Assembly: GCA_030748575.1 (NCBI GenBank)
Contig: JASMLR010000001.1
Coordinates: 197,900-261,899, forward strand
From: Phycisphaerales bacterium
GTDB taxonomy: Bacteria; Planctomycetota; Phycisphaerae; Phycisphaerales; SM1A02
Length of the DNA: 64,000 nt
Direction of reading: 5' to 3'
Part shown: positions 54,820-62,680 of the stretch, piece after piece
Position numbering within the stretch: the stretch's first letter is position 1
How the letters are laid out: every line of letters begins with the position of its first letter
The notes under the pieces: generated by a model
What the model was told of the DNA's origin: nothing
The model's input: only the letters and a program-made list of their open reading frames with translations
Databases searched by the model: none
Position numbers and translations under genes: made by a program

Positions 54820-55346
54820 CTGTCAACGCTCCTTCCAGGGCCGGGGGTATGCCCGGCGGGTGTGATCGGGGAGGCCTGCGACGCGGTCGCGGGCCAGGTA
54901 TCCATGTAATGACGCTGCAGCACACGCCGCAGGGTCTCGAGCAGTACTTCAATGTGCAGGGGCCGGTCGATGACGGCGAAGGCGCCCTCTCTGAGCGAGG
55001 CCACCAGCCCGCGGGCGTCCTCGCGGCCGCTGGCCTGCTTGGGCCGGACGACGATGGTCGGGGGCGAGGGGCTCAGCCTGCGGAGCAGTTGGAGGATTCT
55101 CGGGCCGCCGGCGACCTGCCGGCCTCCGGACGATGCGAGCGGAATCTCAAGGTCCACCACCGCAATATGGACGGGCTGCTGCTGGATCAGCGACGCGGCC
55201 TCCTCCCCGGTGTTGGCCTGCAGGGAGTGAATCCCCATCGGCTCAAGCAGCCGTGGCAACTGCGTGACGGCGGCGTGCTCCCGCCATCCCCCGTAGGAGA
55301 GGAGCAGGTTGAGGCGGGCATCGGGCTGTCGTGATGCGTGACGCAT
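54816..55346 (-). CDS. Degenerate response-regulator receiver-like protein
   Basis: Start MRHASRQPDARLNLLLSYGG; VHIAVVDLEIPLASSGG (beta3 Asp), GAFAVIDRPLHIEVLLETLRRVL; no acidic pair after beta1; stop overlaps groES ATG by 4 bp. Confidence 0.65.
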   Translation of the reverse strand: MRHASRQPDARLNLLLSYGGWREHAAVTQLPRLLEPMGIHSLQANTGEEAASLIQQQPVHIAVVDLEIPLASSGGRQVAGGPRILQLLRRLSPSPPTIVVRPKQASGREDARGLVASLREGAFAVIDRPLHIEVLLETLRRVLQRHYMDTWPATASQASPITPAGHTPGPGRSVDR

Positions 55347-55547
55347 GCAATCTCCAGGCGGACCGACCGCCCGCCTTGTCCTGCAAGCCCCGTGCCGAAA
55401 TCGGGCCGGCGGGGAGGAATTCGGCGGGATCCCGGCGGCGGAGGTGGCCACGATCGGGCCAGCGGGCCTCTGAGACTGCCGATCTGGCGGAATCGGGCCC
55501 CTTGACGCCGCCGGCTCCGGGGAGGATGCTTCGCCACCTATGCCAAC

Positions 55548-55561
55548 GGCCCTGCAGGGCC
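55548..55561. repeat. 14-bp perfect palindrome upstream of asnS
   Basis: GGCCCTGCAGGGCC, 20 bp 5' of the asnS ATG. Confidence 0.5.
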
Positions 55562-55580
55562 CCAGCCCGGAGTTCGCCCG

Positions 55581-57005
55581 ATGACCGCCACACCTGCCGT
55601 CCACACCATCAAACAGGTGCTCTCGACCACTGGTTGCGGGTTGGGGGACGCCGTCGAGGTTCGCGGGTGGATACGGACTCGGCGGGATTCCAAGGCCGGG
55701 CTGTCCTTTTTGCAGGTGCATGACGGCTCCTGTTTCGATTCCCTGCAGGTGGTCGCGCCGGGTGATCTGCCCAACTACGCCGACGATGTGCAGCGGCTGA
55801 CCACCGGATGCTCTGTGGTGTGCCGAGGGGTGCTGGTGGAGTCCCGGGGCAAGGGCCAGTCGGTCGAAATGCAGGCGACCGAGGTCAACCCGGTCGGGTG
55901 GGTGGAGGATCCGGACACCTATCCGGTGCCTGCCAAGCGGCACACCTTTGAGTACCTGCGGGACGTTGCGCATCTCCGGGTGCGGACGAACACGTTCTCG
56001 GCCATCGCTCGCGTGCGGCACTGCCTGGCCCAGGCCGTGCACCGGTACTACCACGAGCACGGGTTCTACTGGGTCCATACGCCGATCGTCACGGGAAGTG
56101 ACTGCGAAGGCGCAGGTGAGATGTTCCGAGTTTCCACGCTTGATCTGGAGAATCTTCCGCGTGATCCATCCGGGCAGATTGACTTCTCTCAGGACTTCTT
56201 CGGTCGCGAGACGAATCTGACGGTGTCCGGGCAACTCAACGTCGAGTCCTACTGCCTGGCCCTGAGCAAGGTGTACACCTTCGGTCCCACGTTCCGCGCC
56301 GAGAACTCGAACACCTCAAGGCACCTCGCAGAGTTCTGGATGATCGAGCCCGAGATTGCCTTTGCGAATCTCGACGACGACGCGGATCTGGCTGAGGACT
56401 TTCTCAAGTACATCTTCAGAGCATTGCTCGAAGAGTTGCCGGACGACATGGGATTCTTCCGGGACCGGATTGACGCGACCTGCATTGATCGACTCGAGGC
56501 GTTCGTGGAGTCCTCCTTCGAGCGGATGGATTACACGGACGCAATCACGCTGCTCGAGAAGGCGGTTGCGGGGGGGCACACGTTCGACTTCCCGGTGCGT
56601 TGGGGCATCGATCTGCAGAGCGAACATGAGCGGTGGCTGACGGAAACGCATGTCGGACGGCCTGTGGTGGTCATGAACTACCCGAGAGATATCAAGGCCT
56701 TCTATATGAGACAGAACGACGACGGCCGCACCGTTGCGGCCATGGACGTGCTTGCTCCGGGCATCGGGGAGATCATTGGCGGTGCCCAGCGCGAAGAGCG
56801 TCTGGACGTCCTTGACGCCCGCATCGCGGAGATGGGTCTGGATGCCGAGGACTATGGGTGGTACCGCGACCTCCGCAAGTACGGCACCGTTCCCCACGCT
56901 GGCTTCGGGCTCGGGTTCGAGCGGACCATTGCGTATGCGACCGGCATGGCCAATGTGCGGGATGTGATTCCGTTCCCCAGAACGCCTCGATCAGCAGCCT
57001 TCTGA
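55581..57005 (+). CDS. asnS: Asparaginyl-tRNA synthetase
   Basis: [92 protein letters not shown]. Confidence 0.95.
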   Translation: MTATPAVHTIKQVLSTTGCGLGDAVEVRGWIRTRRDSKAGLSFLQVHDGSCFDSLQVVAPGDLPNYADDVQRLTTGCSVVCRGVLVESRGKGQSVEMQATEVNPVGWVEDPDTYPVPAKRHTFEYLRDVAHLRVRTNTFSAIARVRHCLAQAVHRYYHEHGFYWVHTPIVTGSDCEGAGEMFRVSTLDLENLPRDPSGQIDFSQDFFGRETNLTVSGQLNVESYCLALSKVYTFGPTFRAENSNTSRHLAEFWMIEPEIAFANLDDDADLAEDFLKYIFRALLEELPDDMGFFRDRIDATCIDRLEAFVESSFERMDYTDAITLLEKAVAGGHTFDFPVRWGIDLQSEHERWLTETHVGRPVVVMNYPRDIKAFYMRQNDDGRTVAAMDVLAPGIGEIIGGAQREERLDVLDARIAEMGLDAEDYGWYRDLRKYGTVPHAGFGLGFERTIAYATGMANVRDVIPFPRTPRSAAF

Positions 57006-57217
57006 TCGGAACGTACATTCTCGGACGCGGAGCAGGGGGGCCGCGCAGCCACTGCGCAACTCCGCCGATAAGCGGTGTTTTGAGCCCACGCGAAAACAAC
57101 TGCCAGTCGAGTGCTTGTCCTCACCGATGTGTCCCTCGTTCGGGGAAGACATCGCGGCACGGTTGCCGCGGTACAGATCAGTCCCCGGATTCGTCCGGAC
57201 GTTCAAGGAGCCGACCA

Positions 57218-57913
57218 GTGAACACGCAGGCGATGGTGGAACGCCTCTTCCCGATGCTCATTACCGGAGACCGCACAGGAGCGCGGTCCACGGTGCAGGA
57301 GTGGTTGAGCGAAGGGCTCGCATCCGAAACGATGACTCAGGAAGTCTATTGGCCGCTTCTGGACATGGTGAACGACCTGTTCCGCCGTGACCAGTTGACG
57401 ACGCTGGCACATCATTACGCCACGCGACTTCTGCGGAGCCTCGTCGATCAGGCGCAGGCTTGCTACACCCAGAAGGACCGATCGGGTCGTTCCATGATGC
57501 TGTTCTGTGGCGACACGGAAGCCGATGACCTGGCCGCACAGATCGTGGCCGATCTTGCAGAGGCCGGCGGATACACCGTGTCGTTCGGCGGTGGCGGCAT
57601 TGCCTACGACGAATTGCTCTCCGCCGTGCAGGAACAGCAGCCCGACGTGCTGCTGATGTTCTCGTCGGCTGCGTCGGATGCGCCGAACATCAGGCGGCTC
57701 ATCGACACACTTCGTGAGGTCGGTGCGTGCCCGAACACGCAGATCGCCGTTGGTGGTGGCGTATTCAATCGGGCGGAAGGGCTCGCCGAGGAAATCGGTG
57801 CGGACATCTGGTCCGACACGCCCGCTGGAATGCTCCACAGCATTGAAACGCAGCCAACCCGCCGGGCGACAGCGGAGCAGCGTACGGTTGGCCAGGCCCG
57901 AACGGCGGCCTGA
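57218..57913 (+). CDS. B12-binding-domain-like protein (CarH/corrinoid-protein-type architecture)
   Basis: GTG start with AAGGAG 7 nt upstream; helical domain VYWPLLDMVNDLFRRDQLTTLAHHYATRLLRSLV then Rossmann-like MLFCGDTEADDLAAQIVADLAEAGGYTVSFGGGGIAYDELLSAVQEQQPDVLLMF. Confidence 0.7.
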   Translation: MNTQAMVERLFPMLITGDRTGARSTVQEWLSEGLASETMTQEVYWPLLDMVNDLFRRDQLTTLAHHYATRLLRSLVDQAQACYTQKDRSGRSMMLFCGDTEADDLAAQIVADLAEAGGYTVSFGGGGIAYDELLSAVQEQQPDVLLMFSSAASDAPNIRRLIDTLREVGACPNTQIAVGGGVFNRAEGLAEEIGADIWSDTPAGMLHSIETQPTRRATAEQRTVGQARTAA

Positions 57914-57960
57914 TCCGGCCCAGCGAGCGACCGCTCGCATATCAATAATCTCTCCTCCGA

Positions 57961-57991
57961 ACGGCGGCGGGCCACATCGGCCCGCCGCCGT
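57961..57991 (+). terminator. Strong hairpin downstream of the B12-like gene
   Basis: Perfect 13-bp stem ACGGCGGCGGGCC-ACATC-GGCCCGCCGCCGT; weak T tract (CGTTC). Confidence 0.5.
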
Positions 57992-58045
57992 CGTTCATGC
58001 TGGCAGTCTGGCCTATCATGAACACCGGACAGAAGGAGCGGATGA

Positions 58046-60433
58046 GTGGTCAGATGGGTATTGATTGTGATGGTCCTGGCCATGGCCGGTGGAGCACGAC
58101 CGGCCCAGGCGCAGGAGTACCCATTCTTCGTTCAACCGATGAGCGTGCAGGATGTCCGGTTGATGTGCCGGCAGCTGGAGTTGTCTCGGGAGCAGCAACT
58201 CGCGGCTCTCACGAACTATGAGTCGTACAACCTCGCGTTTGAGGAGTTGCAGAACAAGGAAGTCAAGGTGGTCATGGATCACCTGATGGATCTCTTCACA
58301 CGCGTTCGTTGGTGGGGCGGAGAGTTCGAGATTCCAGAGCGTGACGAGGTCAATGCGATCGTGCGAGAGAGCCTCGCGGCCATTCGAGCCTTTGGAAAGA
58401 TTGACGATCGGTACTTTGACACACTCATTCCTTTGCTGAGTGACGCGCAGCTTGCCGGACTTGAAGGCGAGCGGGATCGCCGGGCGCTCGGCCGGCTTTC
58501 AATGCTGCATCAAAGGCTCGTTGGAGAGATCAACGATGGAGCCAGCCCAGACCTGTTAGGAATCATGCGACGTGTGGACATCCCTCGAGATGTTGATGCG
58601 CAGGTAGACGCGGTGCTTGCAAGCCACGCCAAGAGGTCACTCACGGTGCTGACTCGATTTGAGGTGGCATCCAAGGAGGCAATCGACCAACTACTTGATG
58701 AAGTGGACGCGCTTGGGCTTCGCGACATGGACATGGCGGCGATGATGATGTTCGCCGCCGATGAAGAGAACCAGTCCCGCATGATTGCTATTTTCGACGA
58801 GGTGACCAAGCCGCTTCAGGAGCGTGCTGCCCTCATGGCCAGGGAGAATCGTCGAGCGTATGACGACCTGATGGAACTGCTTCCTCCCGAGCAGGCGGCG
58901 GACCTGCGGGGCCGGTTCATCGGGCGTGGATATCGCGATGCCGACCGGGGGTTGGGGAAGGCGAGAAGTGCCTTGAAGCGGCTGTCGGAGGAAGCGGAGG
59001 GGCAGCCCCATCAGGCTGACCTTGACGCGGCGGTGGCCGAACTCGACAAGGCGTGGGACAGCCTCGCCACGAAGTACATGGCGGCGCTGGATGCCCAGCG
59101 GGCCTATCGCACCATGGCGCAGTTGCAGGGAGAGGTCGCGCTGGAAGCGGAAGATCGCGTCGCAGCCGCTGAGCGGCAACGCGAGGCCACGCTTGCGAAG
59201 GCCAAGAAGGTTGTTGATCGCTACAGCACCGAGGAAGAGACGGCGTCGGCGGAGGGCAGGAAGGATGGCGCGGGCGGCGGAGGCCGGAAACCGCTGACCG
59301 ACAAGCAGGCTGCGGCCAAGATGAGCATCGAGCCCCTGAGCGCGGAACAGATTGGACAGTTCGGTAGATGGCTCGGGGCCGATGAAGATGCGCTGACGCT
59401 GATCGGAGCCATGCACGAAGCCTACGAGGCCGAGGCTTGGTCGGTGCTGTCGGGGCACGGCAGACGGGCCGCGGCCGCAGATGGCGAAGCGGATGAAGAT
59501 GAAAGTTGGCGTGACCGGCGAGCGCGATGGCGGGACGCCCGTGCGACTGCCAGCAGTGCGTTCGATGAGGTTGAAGAAACGCTTTTCAGCGACCTCGTAC
59601 TTGCGCTCCCGGACTCGATCGATCGAGATCGCATCGCCAGACTGCGTGAAGCAATGAGGCGGTCGCGGAACCGCCAGCGGATTGCCGCCGAAGATTGGGC
59701 CCTTCGCTCCGCTCAGGAATCGGTGATCGACCTCGTGATCGTGGTGCTCGGGACGGATCCATCTGACCTCACGCCGGACCAACGCACTTCAATTCTCGAT
59801 GGTCTGATCGCATACGACCAGAAGACCATGCCGCTCGTCGAGGAACTGGGGGAGAGGACCGAGAAGGTCCGCGCACTGGAGCGGCGGCTCTGGTCGGGGA
59901 CCGAGGAGTACGACGCCGAGGTTCGGCAGGCCATGCGACGAAAGTGGGAGTCACGCCGTGAGGAAGTCACGGAAGTTGCTGCCAAACTCGCCAGACTGAA
60001 CCGTGAGACGGCCGAAGGGATCATTGCCAGCCTCCCCGACAGCGCGTCCTGGGCCATTCAGGATGCCTATGAGCGTGCGGCGTATCCCGAGGTGTTCAAG
60101 ACCGAGCGGAGCGTCGATCCCGTCATCGAGCAGCTGACGATGCTCGAACTCACCCCCGATCAGCAACGCCAGATCGAATCGCGGGCTGCGGCGTATCGCG
60201 AGGCCTGGTTGGATCTGACGCGGCAGATGGTGGCGGCGAAGCGGGACAAACCGGCCGGCCGATCATTTCCACCGACCCGCGAGAGTCTGACTGCGGACCT
60301 GCTGATGGTCAGGCTTCAGTACGGCAGAGCCCAATTGGACCAACGGACGCTTGTGCAACTCGAACTGTTGCTTGAGCCTGCGCAGGCCGCCGAGGTGCCG
60401 GCATTCGCTGACGCCGAGGAGCAGGGTGGATGA
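58046..60433 (+). CDS. Large secreted helix-rich protein with dispersed L-[ST]-x-x-Q-like motifs
   Basis: GTG start, AGAAGGAG SD; signal peptide VRWVLIVMVLAMAGGARPAQAQ; LSREQQ, LSDAQL, LPPEQA, LSAEQI, LTPDQR, LTPDQQ motifs. Confidence 0.65.
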   Translation: MVRWVLIVMVLAMAGGARPAQAQEYPFFVQPMSVQDVRLMCRQLELSREQQLAALTNYESYNLAFEELQNKEVKVVMDHLMDLFTRVRWWGGEFEIPERDEVNAIVRESLAAIRAFGKIDDRYFDTLIPLLSDAQLAGLEGERDRRALGRLSMLHQRLVGEINDGASPDLLGIMRRVDIPRDVDAQVDAVLASHAKRSLTVLTRFEVASKEAIDQLLDEVDALGLRDMDMAAMMMFAADEENQSRMIAIFDEVTKPLQERAALMARENRRAYDDLMELLPPEQAADLRGRFIGRGYRDADRGLGKARSALKRLSEEAEGQPHQADLDAAVAELDKAWDSLATKYMAALDAQRAYRTMAQLQGEVALEAEDRVAAAERQREATLAKAKKVVDRYSTEEETASAEGRKDGAGGGGRKPLTDKQAAAKMSIEPLSAEQIGQFGRWLGADEDALTLIGAMHEAYEAEAWSVLSGHGRRAAAADGEADEDESWRDRRARWRDARATASSAFDEVEETLFSDLVLALPDSIDRDRIARLREAMRRSRNRQRIAAEDWALRSAQESVIDLVIVVLGTDPSDLTPDQRTSILDGLIAYDQKTMPLVEELGERTEKVRALERRLWSGTEEYDAEVRQAMRRKWESRREEVTEVAAKLARLNRETAEGIIASLPDSASWAIQDAYERAAYPEVFKTERSVDPVIEQLTMLELTPDQQRQIESRAAAYREAWLDLTRQMVAAKRDKPAGRSFPPTRESLTADLLMVRLQYGRAQLDQRTLVQLELLLEPAQAAEVPAFADAEEQGG

Positions 60434-61035
60434 ACACCCGCCCGGCAGTGTTGCTCCTTTCGGTGGGAGTTGCCGCCTGCAGCGTGTCGAGCCCGACGTC
60501 CCCGCGCGGGGCGGCCGGCCCCGACGCAGCCCTCTCTGCCGAACCAGCGGCGACCGGCCCTCTCAGGGTGATCGTGCAGCGACCGATTCGTGATCGTTCG
60601 GGCAGTGGAGTGCCATCGGTGGACGATCGGACGCTCGTGGCAGTGCTCCAGCCTGACCGGGCTGTGTGGCTCGCGTCGGCTCGGCTGGACACCGACGCGG
60701 CGCTGTCGCTGGCGGCGGCTATGGCCGCGTCGCTGCGGGAAGCGCCGCCAGCTGCAAAGTCGGACGTCACGTTGTCGGTCGCGTCCAGCATGCTTCCGCC
60801 TGAGGTCTCGGGCAGGCGGGTCATCGACGGCGGCAGGTGGCGGTGGATCGGCCGCACGGGGACCGGGCCTGCGACCCGCTGCCATATGTCCCTTGATGAT
60901 GCAGACGGGCGCACGCTTGCGAGGCTTACGATGGACACCGCAGCAGCGAGGGCGCTGATGCAATCGCTCAATCTCACCATTCGAACGTCACCGGCGCGGC
61001 TCACCGGAGCCGCAGTGATGGAGCATGAACCATGA
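60430..61035 (+). CDS. Putative lipoprotein, unknown function
   Basis: MNTRPAVLLLSVGVAACS lipobox-like; 4-bp overlaps with both neighbours. Confidence 0.6.
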   Translation: MNTRPAVLLLSVGVAACSVSSPTSPRGAAGPDAALSAEPAATGPLRVIVQRPIRDRSGSGVPSVDDRTLVAVLQPDRAVWLASARLDTDAALSLAAAMAASLREAPPAAKSDVTLSVASSMLPPEVSGRRVIDGGRWRWIGRTGTGPATRCHMSLDDADGRTLARLTMDTAAARALMQSLNLTIRTSPARLTGAAVMEHEP

Positions 61036-62264
61036 CACTTCTGGGCCTTGCCGCTGTGATGATCGCCGGACCTGCCGAGATGCAGCCTGGTGCTGTCATG
61101 CGTGTCTGGCAACTCGACCAGCGGCTTGCGGCACTGGCACCGCTGGTACCCGGGCAGGATCCGAATGTCTGGCTTCGCGTGGACGCGATTGACCTGTCCG
61201 ATGAACGAGGGGACTTCGGGCCTCTGAAGGATGACTTTCTCGCGCTCATTGATGGCGAGTTGCTGGTGAAGCGGGGGGGTGTGCACGAGTTTCGGCTGAC
61301 AAGTGACGATGGTTCGCAATTGTGGATCGGCGGCCACCGTGTCGTGGACAACGACGGGCGCCATTCCGCGCAGGCTCGAGTTGGTGAGGTTGACCTTCCT
61401 GCGGGGGCGCACCCATTTCAGGTGAAGTTCTTTGAGGGCACCGTGTCCTGCAGGCTCGTGCTTGAGTGGCGTCCTCCCGGAGCGGAGTCGTTTGAACTTG
61501 TTCCGAGGGAGGCGATGCGCAGCCACTGGCCGACCACGCGGCCGGTGACCGCGGGGCCCAAAGCCGCCGCGCCGCGGCTCACGGAGAAGCACGACGTCGG
61601 TCCGGAACCCGCCGGGCCTCACAATACCCTGACTGATGCGCAGCGTGAGGCGGGATGGCGGCTTCTGTTCGATGGCGCGCAGGCTGACCCGTGGTGGCGA
61701 GGTTTCAAGCAGACCGAGCTTCCGGAGGGGTGGGTGGTTGAGGGCGGCATGCTCATTCGAGCCGGGAGCGGTGGAGACATCGTGACCAGAGACCAGTTCG
61801 ATGACTTTGATCTGTACGTGGACTGGATGGTGCAGCCCCGTGGCAACAGCGGCATCTTCTTCAACGGTTCGGAAGAGGGGAACGCGATCTGGGAGACGGC
61901 GCCGGAGATGCAGGTGCTTGACAACATCGGCCACGGCGATGGCGTCACGGCGCTCCAATCCGCGGGCGCGAACTATGCGTTGCACGCGCCGCAGGTTGAC
62001 GCCTCCCGCGTTGCGGGGAAGTGGAATCGGGCCCGCATCTGCGTCCAAGGCGATCACGTTCAGTACTGGCTCAATGGCATCAAGACCGCGGACTACGTCA
62101 TCGGGAGCGACGACTGGAAGCGGCGGGTGGCCGGGAGCAAGTTCATCCACATGCCGGCTTATGGCACCAAGGCGTCCGGCCACATCGGCCTGCAGGACCA
62201 TGGCGACCGGGTCGCATTTCGGAACATCCGAATTCGAACCCCGGATGGAACTGGCGCGAAGTGA
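61032..62264 (+). CDS. PA14-like + DUF1080 (3-keto-disaccharide hydrolase family) secreted protein
   Basis: PA14-like GVHEFRLTSDDGSQLWIGGHRVVDNDGRH; DUF1080-like GWRLLFDGAQADPWWRGF...DFDLYVDWMVQPRGNSGIFFNG...GHIGLQDHGDRVAFRNIRIR. Confidence 0.82.
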   Translation: MTLLGLAAVMIAGPAEMQPGAVMRVWQLDQRLAALAPLVPGQDPNVWLRVDAIDLSDERGDFGPLKDDFLALIDGELLVKRGGVHEFRLTSDDGSQLWIGGHRVVDNDGRHSAQARVGEVDLPAGAHPFQVKFFEGTVSCRLVLEWRPPGAESFELVPREAMRSHWPTTRPVTAGPKAAAPRLTEKHDVGPEPAGPHNTLTDAQREAGWRLLFDGAQADPWWRGFKQTELPEGWVVEGGMLIRAGSGGDIVTRDQFDDFDLYVDWMVQPRGNSGIFFNGSEEGNAIWETAPEMQVLDNIGHGDGVTALQSAGANYALHAPQVDASRVAGKWNRARICVQGDHVQYWLNGIKTADYVIGSDDWKRRVAGSKFIHMPAYGTKASGHIGLQDHGDRVAFRNIRIRTPDGTGAK

Positions 62265-62680
62265 GCGGCCTTCCTGCCGGATCGGGCGTGGGCGACCTCT
62301 TCGACGGCGACCACACGCCCTTCGACGCTATCGGTGGCGAGCACGCGGTGCGCGGGCTTGTCGACGCGTTCTACGACCACATGGACCGGGACGAGGACGC
62401 AGCCACCATCCGAGCGATGCACGTGGATCTGTCGCAGTCACGTGACAAACTGTTCTGGTTTCTCTGCGGCTGGCTTGGCGGCCCGCCCATGTACGTTGAG
62501 CGGTTCGGCCATCCGCGGCTCCGCATGCGCCATGCCCACTTCAAGATCGATCAAGCCGCGCGCGATGCGTGGATGGTGTGCATGGGTCGGGCGATGGACG
62601 ACCGTGGTATCGACGGGTCCTTACGAGCGTTTCTTGACGCCCGATTCGATCACCTCGCCACCTTTATGATCAACCGGTAG
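62261..62680 (+). CDS. Truncated hemoglobin (group II-like)
   Basis: GTG start overlapping previous stop (GTGA); FDAIGGEHAVRGLVDAFYDHM, FLCGWLGGPPMYVERFGHPRLRMRHAHFKIDQAARDAWMVCMGRAM. Confidence 0.87.
   Translation: MSGLPAGSGVGDLFDGDHTPFDAIGGEHAVRGLVDAFYDHMDRDEDAATIRAMHVDLSQSRDKLFWFLCGWLGGPPMYVERFGHPRLRMRHAHFKIDQAARDAWMVCMGRAMDDRGIDGSLRAFLDARFDHLATFMINR

Noticed and set aside
57028-57066. Possible cobalamin riboswitch (GCCACTGC string near a B12-fold gene)
   Set aside because: The spacer after asnS is too short upstream of this string for the riboswitch core, and no B12-box context was seen; kept only as a generic hairpin.
60309-62201. 630-aa ORF antisense to the lipoprotein/DUF1080 genes
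   Set aside because: Opposite strand has coherent coupled genes; this frame is low-complexity shadow sequence.
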